DNA from: an uncultured Pseudomonadota bacterium
Lineage (GTDB): Bacteria; Myxococcota_A; UBA796; JAFGLY01
Direction: 5' to 3'
NCBI GenBank assembly: GCA_937912125.1
Contig: CALDOK010000175.1
Coordinates: 1 to 32,042 of the forward strand
DNA: 32,042 nucleotides
Every line of letters begins with the position of its first letter. Positions within the stretch are counted from its first letter, which is position 1. The translations under genes and the position numbers were made by a program. Of the stretch, positions 7,478-14,983 are shown one piece after another. The notes beneath the pieces were generated by a model, which worked only from the letters and a program-made list of their open reading frames with translations, had not been told where the DNA came from and made no database searches.

Positions 7478-10400
7478 ATGCCCTGGTACGCTGACCTGCA
7501 CATCCACTCGCGCTACTCCCGCGCTACCTCCAAGCAGTGCGACGTGCCCAACTTGGCGCTGTGGGCGCGCCGCAAGGGCTTGAGGGTGGTGGCCACGGGC
7601 GACTTCACCCATCCACGCTGGCGCGAGGAGCTACAGCGAGATCTCGAGCCTGCGGAGCCCGGGTTGTTTCGGCTGAGGCCCAACCGGCAGGCCTGGGTGG
7701 ACGAGCAGCTGCCCCCTGGGTTGGCAGGCCTGACCCGCTTCCTGCTCCAGGTCGAGATCTCCACCATCTACAAGAAGGGTGACCGCACCCGCAAGGTCCA
7801 CCACTGCGTCTACATGCCCGACATGCAGGCGGCCGAGCGCTTCGTGGCACGGCTGGAGCGCGTAGGCAACCTGCACTCCGACGGCCGCCCCATCCTGGGC
7901 CTCGACTCCCGGGACCTGCTGGAGATCGTGCTCGAAGCCAGCGATCAGGCCTTCCTGATCCCGGCGCATGTCTGGACGCCCTGGTTCGCGGTGCTCGGCT
8001 CCCGCTCGGGCTTCGACAGCATCGAGGAGTGCTACGGCGATCTGAGCGACCACATCTTCGCCATCGAGACGGGGCTGTCCTCCGACCCGGCCATGAACTG
8101 GCGTGTGTCGCAGCTGGACCGCTTCCGGCTGGTGTCTTGCTCCGACGCCCACTCTCCGTCCAAGCTGGCTCGCAACGCCACCTGCTTCGAGGGGGATCTG
8201 GACTGGTTTGGCCTGCGCGACGCCCTGGCCGGCGGCTCCGGCTACGCAGGGACCATCGAGTTCTACCCCGACGAGGGCAAGTACCACCTGGATGGGCACC
8301 GCAAGTGCGGCGTGTGCCTCGAGCCCGCACGCACCCGCGCGCTGAACGGGCTGTGTCCGGTCTGCGGCAAGCCCTTGACCGTAGGTGTGTCACATCGGGT
8401 GGAGGTGTTGGCGGATCGCCCCGTCGATAGTGGCTTCCGCCCCCCCAATGCCGGCCCGGTGCGCTCCCTGGTGCCGCTGCCGAGCATCCTGAGCGAGATC
8501 ATGGGGGTTGGCCCCCAGAGCAAGCGGGTGCAGCGCACCTACCTCGAGCTGCTGGCCCGGCTGGGCCCCGAGCTGGAGATCCTCACCGCGTGCCCCCTCG
8601 AGGAGCTGGCCGAGCGGGGCTCTTCGCTGCTCGTGCAGGCCGTCGAGCGGCTGCGCGAGGGCCGCGTGATCCGCCAGGGCGGCTACGATGGGGAGTATGG
8701 CCGCGTGCGCCTGTTCGAGGACCACGAGCTGCTCCAAGCCCAGCGCGGCGGCCTGCTGTTCACCCCCCCCGCGCGGCCCACGCCCAGGGTCGAGCCTCTC
8801 CAGGCGCCCGCACCCACAGCCATCCTCGAGCCACCAGTCGCTGCGCCCCCTCCCACGGTGGCCCCGGTAGGGCGCCGCGGCATCCTCGGTGCGCTGGACG
8901 ATGAGCAGCGCGCAGTGGCCGAGATCTGTGCGGGCCCGGTGCTGGTGGTGGCCGGTCCTGGCTCGGGCAAGACCCGCACCTTGACCCACCGGGTGGCCTG
9001 GCTGGTGGCCGAGCGGGGGGTGCCTCCCGAGGGCTGCCTGACCATCACCTTCACCCGCCGGGCAGCCGAAGAGCTGCGGGAGCGGCTGGAGGCTCTGCTG
9101 CCAGAGGGTGGGGCCAGCGTGCCGGTGCACACCTTCCACAGCCTCGGTCTGAGCCTGCTGCGGGAGCACGGTCCACTGTTGGACCTGCCAGAGGACTTTC
9201 GCGTGGCCGACGAGTCCGAGCGTCTGGCCCTGGCCAAGGTCGGCCTGGGGCTGAGCGAGAAGCGCGCCAGCGCCCTGCTGCGTGCCCTGAGCATCGCTCA
9301 CCGGCAGGATGGCCTGGCTGCCCTGCAGGGCGCCCAGCCCCTGGTGGTCAGGCTTCAGAGGCTGCTGGCGGAGCGCCGCCTGCTGGACTTCGATCAGCTG
9401 GTCACGATGCCCACGGCCTTGCTCGAGGCCTATCCCGAGCTGCGGCGCTCGCTCTGGTCTCGCTGGCCCTGCGTGAGTGTGGACGAGTATCAGGACATCG
9501 ACGCGGCCCAGTGGCGCCTGATCCGTCAGCTGGTGCCGCCCCTGGATGCCAACCTGTGCGCCATCGGCGATCCCGATCAGAGCATCTACGGCTTCCGCGG
9601 TGCCGACTCGGGCTTCTTCGAACGTTTCCCCCAGGACTTCCCTGGCGCGCGGGTGCTGCGGCTCGCCCGCAACTACCGATCGGGGCGCCCCATCGTCGAA
9701 GCCAGCATCCAGGTGGTCACCCGCGGTGAACCGCAGCTGCGTCCGGTGGAGGCCATCTTGGACCACCCCGAGCGCGTGGTCATCCACGAAGCCCCCACCG
9801 ACAAAGCCGAGGCGGAGTTCGTGGTCCACAGCATCGAACGGCTGCTGGGCGGGCACAGCTTCTTCTCCCTGGACTCTGGGCGGTCCCTGGACGGCAGGGC
9901 TGCCGATCTGGCCTTCTCCGACGTGGCCGTGCTCTACCGCACCGACGCCCAGGCCGACGCCCTGGTGGAGGCCTTCACCCGCTCCGGGATGCCCTTCCAG
10001 CGCCGCTCCCACCAGCCCTTGAGCGAGCTGCCCGCTGTGCGCGACCTGGCGGCTGCCCTGGCCGACCGGGCTGGCGATGGCACCCTGACCGGGCAGCTGG
10101 CCGCCGCGGCCGCGGGGATCGAGAGTGCCGCCCCCGAGAGGCGCGATCAGCTCGATCAGGCGCTGGAGCTGCTCGACCCCCTGGCCCGGCGCTGCGACGC
10201 CGATCTGCCTCGCTTCCTGGCTGAGCTCGCCTTGGGCTCGCAGCTCGACACCTGGGACCCTCGGGCCGAGCGCATCTCCCTGCTCACCCTGCACGCCAGC
10301 AAGGGGCTCGAGTTCTCCGTGGTCTTCCTGCTGGGGCTCGACGATGGTGTGCTGCCCCTGCGCTTCGGCCCCGATCCCCTAGAGGCGGCCGCGCTGGACG

Positions 10401-10624
10401 AAGAGCGGAGGTTGCTCTACGTGGGCATGACCAGGGCCCGCATGCGCCTGTACCTGTGCAGGGCCAAGAGGCGCGCCTGGCAAGGCAGGGTCCGCGCCAT
10501 GGAGCCCTCGCCGTTCCTGCGGGACATCCGCGAGCAGCTCCTCGAGCGCCACACCACGGCCGCCAAGCCCAAGGCCCGCGACCCTGGCTACCAACAGCTG
10601 GGACTGTTCGGTGCCGTCGATTGA
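7478..10624 (+). CDS. Endonuclease Q-like PHP nuclease fused to UvrD/PcrA-type DNA helicase
   Basis: 1048-residue two-enzyme protein, predicted cytoplasmic. The ATG at 7478 has GGAGGG four nt upstream and begins MPWYADLHIHSRYSR, a PHP-domain start. Residues 1 to about 400 match endonuclease Q: HIHS (His8, His10), VATGDFTHP, EISTIYKKG, IPAHVWTPWF, SCSDAHS, and a four-Cys zinc finger (Cys277, 280, 293, 296). EndoQ cuts DNA 5' of deaminated bases and abasic sites. A Pro-rich linker spans about 428-468. The rest is a superfamily 1A helicase: Walker A GPGSGKT (493-499), FTRRAAEEL, TFHSLGLSLL, DEYQD (669-673), GDPDQSIYGFRGAD, LARNYRSG, TLHASKGLEF (about 937) and YVGMTRAR (about 980). All core motifs look intact. 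The likely role is repair of deaminated DNA by incision followed by strand displacement; that coupling is inference. Confidence 0.9.
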   Translation: MPWYADLHIHSRYSRATSKQCDVPNLALWARRKGLRVVATGDFTHPRWREELQRDLEPAEPGLFRLRPNRQAWVDEQLPPGLAGLTRFLLQVEISTIYKKGDRTRKVHHCVYMPDMQAAERFVARLERVGNLHSDGRPILGLDSRDLLEIVLEASDQAFLIPAHVWTPWFAVLGSRSGFDSIEECYGDLSDHIFAIETGLSSDPAMNWRVSQLDRFRLVSCSDAHSPSKLARNATCFEGDLDWFGLRDALAGGSGYAGTIEFYPDEGKYHLDGHRKCGVCLEPARTRALNGLCPVCGKPLTVGVSHRVEVLADRPVDSGFRPPNAGPVRSLVPLPSILSEIMGVGPQSKRVQRTYLELLARLGPELEILTACPLEELAERGSSLLVQAVERLREGRVIRQGGYDGEYGRVRLFEDHELLQAQRGGLLFTPPARPTPRVEPLQAPAPTAILEPPVAAPPPTVAPVGRRGILGALDDEQRAVAEICAGPVLVVAGPGSGKTRTLTHRVAWLVAERGVPPEGCLTITFTRRAAEELRERLEALLPEGGASVPVHTFHSLGLSLLREHGPLLDLPEDFRVADESERLALAKVGLGLSEKRASALLRALSIAHRQDGLAALQGAQPLVVRLQRLLAERRLLDFDQLVTMPTALLEAYPELRRSLWSRWPCVSVDEYQDIDAAQWRLIRQLVPPLDANLCAIGDPDQSIYGFRGADSGFFERFPQDFPGARVLRLARNYRSGRPIVEASIQVVTRGEPQLRPVEAILDHPERVVIHEAPTDKAEAEFVVHSIERLLGGHSFFSLDSGRSLDGRAADLAFSDVAVLYRTDAQADALVEAFTRSGMPFQRRSHQPLSELPAVRDLAAALADRAGDGTLTGQLAAAAAGIESAAPERRDQLDQALELLDPLARRCDADLPRFLAELALGSQLDTWDPRAERISLLTLHASKGLEFSVVFLLGLDDGVLPLRFGPDPLEAAALDEERRLLYVGMTRARMRLYLCRAKRRAWQGRVRAMEPSPFLRDIREQLLERHTTAAKPKARDPGYQQLGLFGAVD

Positions 10625-10701
10625 GGCCGCGCCCGGACGCGAGGGGGCCGTGCTGCTCTGCATCTCCGCCTTCACCCTGGGCGCAAGAAGAACGTCAAGC
10701 C

Positions 10702-10730
10702 TCGAAAGAGTAGGCTCCTCGAGCTATCCT
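10702..10730 (+). promoter_or_regulatory. Candidate sigma-70-like promoter for the M4 protease
   Basis: TCGAAA (10702-10707) and TATCCT (10725-10730) are separated by 17 bp and lie about 40 bp before the GTG start at 10772. The -10 is the same hexamer as the candidate upstream of 2340. The match to consensus is modest, so this is only a proposal. Confidence 0.33.
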
Positions 10731-10771
10731 CGGGTTCTGCACTGTCTGCATCGTGGAGCCCTGGAGTCGCC

Positions 10772-13408
10772 GTGTCTCGCACCTGCTCTTTCGTGTTTCG
10801 CCTGCTGCTCTGCTCCCTGCTGGTCGCCTGCAGCACACCCCCCACGGCTGGGCCGAGCGGTCCGCTGTTCGCCACCGGCTCCGCCGACGAGCTGTCCCTG
10901 GCGGCGGACCTGGGCCTGGCGGCGCTGGCCGAGCGCACGCCCAGCCTGGGCGGGTTGGAGCTACGACGGGTGAGTGTGGACGAGCTGGGTATGGCTCACA
11001 CCCGCCTGCAGCAGACCCTGCATGGGGTGCCTGTCTTCGGTGGCGAGGCCATCGTGCACCTGCACGACGACGGTCGCCTGGCCTCCATCACCGACGCCCT
11101 GGTTCCCGATCCTTCCGTGGACACCCAGCCCCTGGTGGAGGCCGACGATGCGGTCGAGCTGGCGCTGCTGGAGGCCCTCGGGTGGGCCGGGGTCACCGCC
11201 GATCCCCTGGTGGATCTCTGGGTGCTCCGTGGGGCCCACGCCGACCACCTGGCCTGGCGGGTGCGCCTCGAGCGAATCGACGGCTCGAACGAACCCACCA
11301 AGCCCGTGTTCTTCATCGACGCGCGCAGCGGGGTCCCCCTGTGGTCCTATGATGACCTGCACACGGGCACGGGCGACACGAACTACTACGGCAACGTGGG
11401 CTTCGGCAGCTACCTGTGGGGAGGGGACTACTACCTCGAGGACACCACCCGGAACATCGGCACCTTCAGCGCCGACTCCACCACCACCGACATCTACTAC
11501 ATCACCGACACAGACGACCTCTTCGACGAGGCATGGCAATACAACGGGGTCGAGGGGCACTTCGCCGCCTCCGCGGTGTACGACTACTACTACGACACCT
11601 TCGGTCGCGACGGCATCGATGGCATGGGCGGGCCTGGCTACGTCTCGTCCCTGACCGGCAGCGGCGCCACCATCACCGTGGTGGTGGACTACGGCTGGCG
11701 CTACGCCAACGCCTTCTGGTCCGGCGAGTACATGGCCATCGGCGCCGGTGACGGCAGCACCTTCGGCTCCCTCTCCACCCTGGACATCGTCGGCCACGAG
11801 ATGACCCACGGAGTGGTGGAGAACACCGCGGCCCTGGTCTACGCGGACGAGCCAGGCGCGGTGGACGAAGCCTTCGCCGACATCTTCGGCGCCATGGTGG
11901 AGCGCTCGGTGCTGGGTGAGAGCGCCGACACCTGGACAGTGGGCGAGGACTGCATGACCCCCGGTGTTCCCGGTGACGCGGTGCGCTACATGGCCGACCC
12001 TACCGCGGACGGCTTCGCGCGGGACCACTACGACGATCTGTACACCGGCCCCCTGGACAATGGTGGCGTCCACGACAACGCCGGCATCGGCTACCTGGCC
12101 TTCTACCTTGCCAGCGAGGGCGGTCAGCACCCCACCTACCCGGACCGCACCATCTACGGCCTGGGCGCCGACACCACCGCCGCCATCTGGTACCGCGCAC
12201 TCACCACCTACATGACCACCACCAGCGACTACGCCGACACGCGCGACGCCACTCTGGACGCGGCCACGGACCTCTACGGCGAAGGCAGCACCGAGTACAT
12301 CGTGGTGGCGCAGGCCTGGGCCGAGGTGGGGGTGGGCTGCCATGTGGGGGCGCCAGGGGCGTTCAACTACTGCGCCAGCGACTGCCTGTGCCAGGAGGGC
12401 GAGGGCAGCTGCGACAGCGACGCCGAGTGTGACGCGGGGTTGGTCTGCGGGGAGAACCAGGGCGCCGTCTATGGCTATGACTGGTGGCTGGAGGTGTGCA
12501 TCCCAGAGCCGAGCTCCTGCCACCCCGGGACCCTGGGAGACTGGAACTACTGCGCCAGCGACTGCCTGTGCCAGGAGGGTGAGGGCGCCTGCGACAGCAG
12601 CGCCGAGTGCGGCTCCGGCCTGATCTGCGGAGTGAACCAGGGCGCCGCCTACGGGCTGGACTGGTGGGTCGATGTGTGCGTGCCCAGCGCGGCTTCGTGC
12701 CATCCAGGCAGCCCCGGGGACTGGAACTACTGCCGCAGCTTCTGTACCTGCGGCGTGGGTGAAGGGGGCTGCGCCAGCGATGCGGACTGCGACGCGGGCT
12801 TGACCTGTGTGGCCGATCAGGGCGCCGACTACGGCTTGAGCTGGTGGGTCGATGTGTGCGTGCCCACCGTCAGCTCCTGCCATCCCGGCGCCCTGGGGGA
12901 CTGGAACTACTGTCGCACCGACTGCAGCTGCGCCTTGGGCGAGGGCGCCTGCGACAGCGACGCCGAGTGCGAGGAGGGCTTGATCTGCGAGGTCGACCAG
13001 GGCGCCGACTACGGCCTGAACTGGTGGGTGGACGTCTGTATGCCCGATCCCGAAGCGTGCCGCACGGCCACCCTGGGGGACTGGAACTACTGCCGCACCG
13101 ACTGCCTCTGCGGCATCGGCGAGGGTGCCTGTGACAGCGACGCCGAGTGCAACGAAGGCCTGATCTGCGCGACCAATCGGGGCGCCGATCACGGGCTGGA
13201 TTGGTGGGTGGATGTGTGCGTGCCCGACCCAGAGGCATGCCGGACGGCCAGCCTGGGGGCCTGGAACTTCTGCCGCACCGACTGCCTCTGCGCCGAGGGG
13301 CAAGGGGCCTGCGATAGCGACAGCGAGTGCCAACCGGGCCTGACCTGCGCGGTGAACCAGGGCGCCGACTACGGTCTTGACTGGTGGGTGGACGTCTGCG
13401 TGCCCTGA
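10772..13408 (+). CDS. M4 (thermolysin-family) metalloprotease lipoprotein with six C-terminal Cys-rich repeats
   Basis: 878 residues. The GTG start at 10772 has a GGAG site and opens a lipoprotein signal ending LLVACS (Cys20). Residues about 35-190 are an FTP/PepSY-type propeptide, which normally chaperones and inhibits the enzyme. The catalytic domain has HEMTH (His342, Glu343, His346), the third zinc ligand Glu366 in GAVDEAFADIFG exactly 24 residues after the first His as in thermolysin, and the transition-state His near 434 in NGGVHDNAGI. The protease should be active. From Cys523 to the end lie six 60-residue repeats, each with about eight Cys and the cores DWNYC and WWVDVC. They may be surface-binding or substrate-binding modules, or retain the enzyme at the cell surface. 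A single-gene unit with its own candidate promoter. Confidence 0.93.
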   Translation: MSRTCSFVFRLLLCSLLVACSTPPTAGPSGPLFATGSADELSLAADLGLAALAERTPSLGGLELRRVSVDELGMAHTRLQQTLHGVPVFGGEAIVHLHDDGRLASITDALVPDPSVDTQPLVEADDAVELALLEALGWAGVTADPLVDLWVLRGAHADHLAWRVRLERIDGSNEPTKPVFFIDARSGVPLWSYDDLHTGTGDTNYYGNVGFGSYLWGGDYYLEDTTRNIGTFSADSTTTDIYYITDTDDLFDEAWQYNGVEGHFAASAVYDYYYDTFGRDGIDGMGGPGYVSSLTGSGATITVVVDYGWRYANAFWSGEYMAIGAGDGSTFGSLSTLDIVGHEMTHGVVENTAALVYADEPGAVDEAFADIFGAMVERSVLGESADTWTVGEDCMTPGVPGDAVRYMADPTADGFARDHYDDLYTGPLDNGGVHDNAGIGYLAFYLASEGGQHPTYPDRTIYGLGADTTAAIWYRALTTYMTTTSDYADTRDATLDAATDLYGEGSTEYIVVAQAWAEVGVGCHVGAPGAFNYCASDCLCQEGEGSCDSDAECDAGLVCGENQGAVYGYDWWLEVCIPEPSSCHPGTLGDWNYCASDCLCQEGEGACDSSAECGSGLICGVNQGAAYGLDWWVDVCVPSAASCHPGSPGDWNYCRSFCTCGVGEGGCASDADCDAGLTCVADQGADYGLSWWVDVCVPTVSSCHPGALGDWNYCRTDCSCALGEGACDSDAECEEGLICEVDQGADYGLNWWVDVCMPDPEACRTATLGDWNYCRTDCLCGIGEGACDSDAECNEGLICATNRGADHGLDWWVDVCVPDPEACRTASLGAWNFCRTDCLCAEGQGACDSDSECQPGLTCAVNQGADYGLDWWVDVCVP
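12338..13405 (+). repeat. Six in-frame tandem 180-bp repeats encoding 60-residue Cys-rich modules
   Basis: Units begin at the Cys codons at 12338, 12518, 12698, 12878, 13058 and 13238, an exact 180-bp period with no length variation; the last unit ends with the gene. Each unit encodes C-x-x-(A/G)-x-x-G-x-W/F-N-Y/F-C, a D-C-x-C core, GEGxCDSDxEC, GLxC, and WWVDVC. Neighbouring units share long near-identical DNA stretches while others have drifted, the pattern expected from unit duplication with purifying selection on Cys, Gly and Trp codons. Confidence 0.92.
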
Positions 13409-13448
13409 GCGTCTGGATGGACCTCGTAGGTGCAAAGTTTTCATTCGC

Positions 13449-13483
13449 TTGACATCCGGGTGCGGGCTGATTCATCCTGAATC
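13449..13483 (+). promoter_or_regulatory. TTGACA box and a 15-bp inverted repeat before the FAD lipoprotein gene
   Basis: A perfect -35-like TTGACA lies at 13449-13454. At normal promoter spacing downstream is the inverted repeat GATTCA-TCC-TGAATC (13469-13483), which covers the place where a -10 would sit; the -10 itself is poor (TCATCC). The arrangement suits an operator overlapping a promoter. Alternatively the hairpin plus TTTT at 13488-13491 may be a weak terminator for the M4 protease gene. Confidence 0.38.
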
Positions 13484-13509
13484 GCGCTTTTCACCAAGGG
13501 ATGCTCGAC

Positions 13510-14946
13510 GTGTGGTGGCTGCTGCTCGCCTGCGCCTCTCCTCCTCGGCTTCCGGCCGGGGACTCGATCGTTCCACTCGGCGACACGGGGGAGCCCCTGC
13601 CGGTGCACCGGGGGATCGAAGGCTGGAGCGATCCCAGCGCTCGTCAGGATCCGATCCTGGTCGTGGGGGCCGGCCCCGCCGGGCTAGCGGTGGCGGCGGC
13701 GGCTCAGGAGGTGCTGCTGCTCGAGGCCTCGGATCGCCTGGGCGGCAGGGGTGCGCTGGACGGGATGATGTTCTGGCTCGCGGGCACCTCCGGCCAGGCC
13801 GAGCGCGGCATCGTGGACAGCCCCGAGCAGGCGGCCGAGGACTGGGAGGCCATCACGGGCGCCCCGCCCACGGACCAGACCCTGCGCTTCCTGGACGATG
13901 GGCCATGGATCCATGACGAGATCCTGGCCCTGGGCATCGAGTGGAGCTCCATCTCAGAGGACCCCATGTCCAGGGTGCGGCGGCTGCACGGGATGGGAAC
14001 CGGTCGGGCCCTGAGCGCCTTCCTCGAGGACGCCCTGCCAGACTCGGTCGAGCTGCGCACCGGCAGCAGGGTCAGCCGGGTGCTGGTGGAGGACGGCGCC
14101 GCGGTGGGGGTCGAGGTCGACGGCGAGCGAATCCTGGGACGTGCGGTGGTCATCGCCACTGGGGGCTTCGTGGGTGATCAGGACCTCATGGACCGGCTGG
14201 TGCGCCAGGAGGTGGCCTGGGACGTGGCCGTGGACGAGGGCGCCACCGGCGACGCCTTGACCTGGGCGCGCGAGCACGGCTGGGGCACCGCCTGGCTGGG
14301 CGCCATCGGCTGGTTCCGACGCTACGTCAGCACCAGGTATGGGCCCGTGGAGCTGCACGACTCCGGTGGTGTGATGCCCTGGATCTGGGTGGACGTCTCC
14401 GGTGAGCGCTTCGTGGACGAGTCGGACATCGAGACCGTCACAACCGGCACGCCGTGCTTGGAGCATGCGCCGGTCTGGGGCCTGTCCCCGCGCCAGCCCA
14501 TGATCGAGGCACTGCGGGACGAGGACGATCTGGACGGCGCCATGGAGCGCGGTGAGGTCCTCTGCGATCCCGATCCGGCGGTGGTGGCCTCGTCCATCGG
14601 GGTCGACATCGCGGGCCTCGCCGTCACCCTCGAGGCGGTGGACGTGGCTCGGCAGGCCGAGCTGGCGGACCGCTTCGGCCGCAGCCCCGAGACCTTCCCG
14701 GACTTCGACGACGAGCTGTGCGCCTACCAGCTGGGGCTGGTGGCCCAGAAGAACTTCGGCGGCCTGGCGGTGGACGCGTCGGGCCGCGTGCTGGACAAGG
14801 CTGGCCAGCCGGTGCCGGGGCTGTACGCCGTGGGCGAGGCGGCGGGCATGGCTCAGCCCGGCCTGGGTGGCCAGGCGGGCTTCGACGGTGCCCTGTCGGC
14901 CATCCTGTGGTCGGGCTGGCGGGTGGGGGAGTCGATCCGCCCGTAG
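13510..14946 (+). CDS. FAD-binding oxidoreductase (fumarate reductase flavoprotein-like), predicted lipoprotein
   Basis: About 478 residues of the FAD_binding_2 type. The Rossmann motif is ILVVGAGPAGLAVA, followed by LLLEASDRLGGRG, the second dinucleotide strand VVIATGGFVGD, and the C-terminal FAD loop LYAVGEAAGMAQPGLGG. Such enzymes reduce or oxidise C-C bonds (fumarate, ketosteroids, urocanate); the substrate here is not evident. The GTG at 13510 lies 9 nt after AAGGG, better spacing than the ATG at 13501 that almost touches it. Either start gives a very short hydrophobic segment ending in LLLAC, then a Pro/Gly/Asp-rich linker, so the protein looks lipid-anchored. No twin-arginine motif is present, which is odd for an exported flavoprotein. 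The electron partner is not apparent nearby. Confidence 0.82.
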   Translation: MWWLLLACASPPRLPAGDSIVPLGDTGEPLPVHRGIEGWSDPSARQDPILVVGAGPAGLAVAAAAQEVLLLEASDRLGGRGALDGMMFWLAGTSGQAERGIVDSPEQAAEDWEAITGAPPTDQTLRFLDDGPWIHDEILALGIEWSSISEDPMSRVRRLHGMGTGRALSAFLEDALPDSVELRTGSRVSRVLVEDGAAVGVEVDGERILGRAVVIATGGFVGDQDLMDRLVRQEVAWDVAVDEGATGDALTWAREHGWGTAWLGAIGWFRRYVSTRYGPVELHDSGGVMPWIWVDVSGERFVDESDIETVTTGTPCLEHAPVWGLSPRQPMIEALRDEDDLDGAMERGEVLCDPDPAVVASSIGVDIAGLAVTLEAVDVARQAELADRFGRSPETFPDFDDELCAYQLGLVAQKNFGGLAVDASGRVLDKAGQPVPGLYAVGEAAGMAQPGLGGQAGFDGALSAILWSGWRVGESIRP

Positions 14947-14983
14947 CCAGCCCTGGAACGCGCCTGTTCGGCCACGAGCAGGG

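Noticed and set aside
8390-10294. Very long open frame antisense to the nuclease-helicase gene
   Set aside because: GC-rich codon bias keeps the antisense frame open; the translation is Gly/Gln/His-rich with no domain, while the sense frame has all helicase motifs.
12338-13405. Regular 180-bp repeats considered as a CRISPR or satellite array
   Set aside because: The units are in frame, coding and diverged in a codon-aware way, with no spacer structure.
10961-13444. 827-codon open frame antisense to the M4 protease
   Set aside because: It mirrors the sense repeats and has no recognisable motif; the sense strand carries a complete thermolysin active site.
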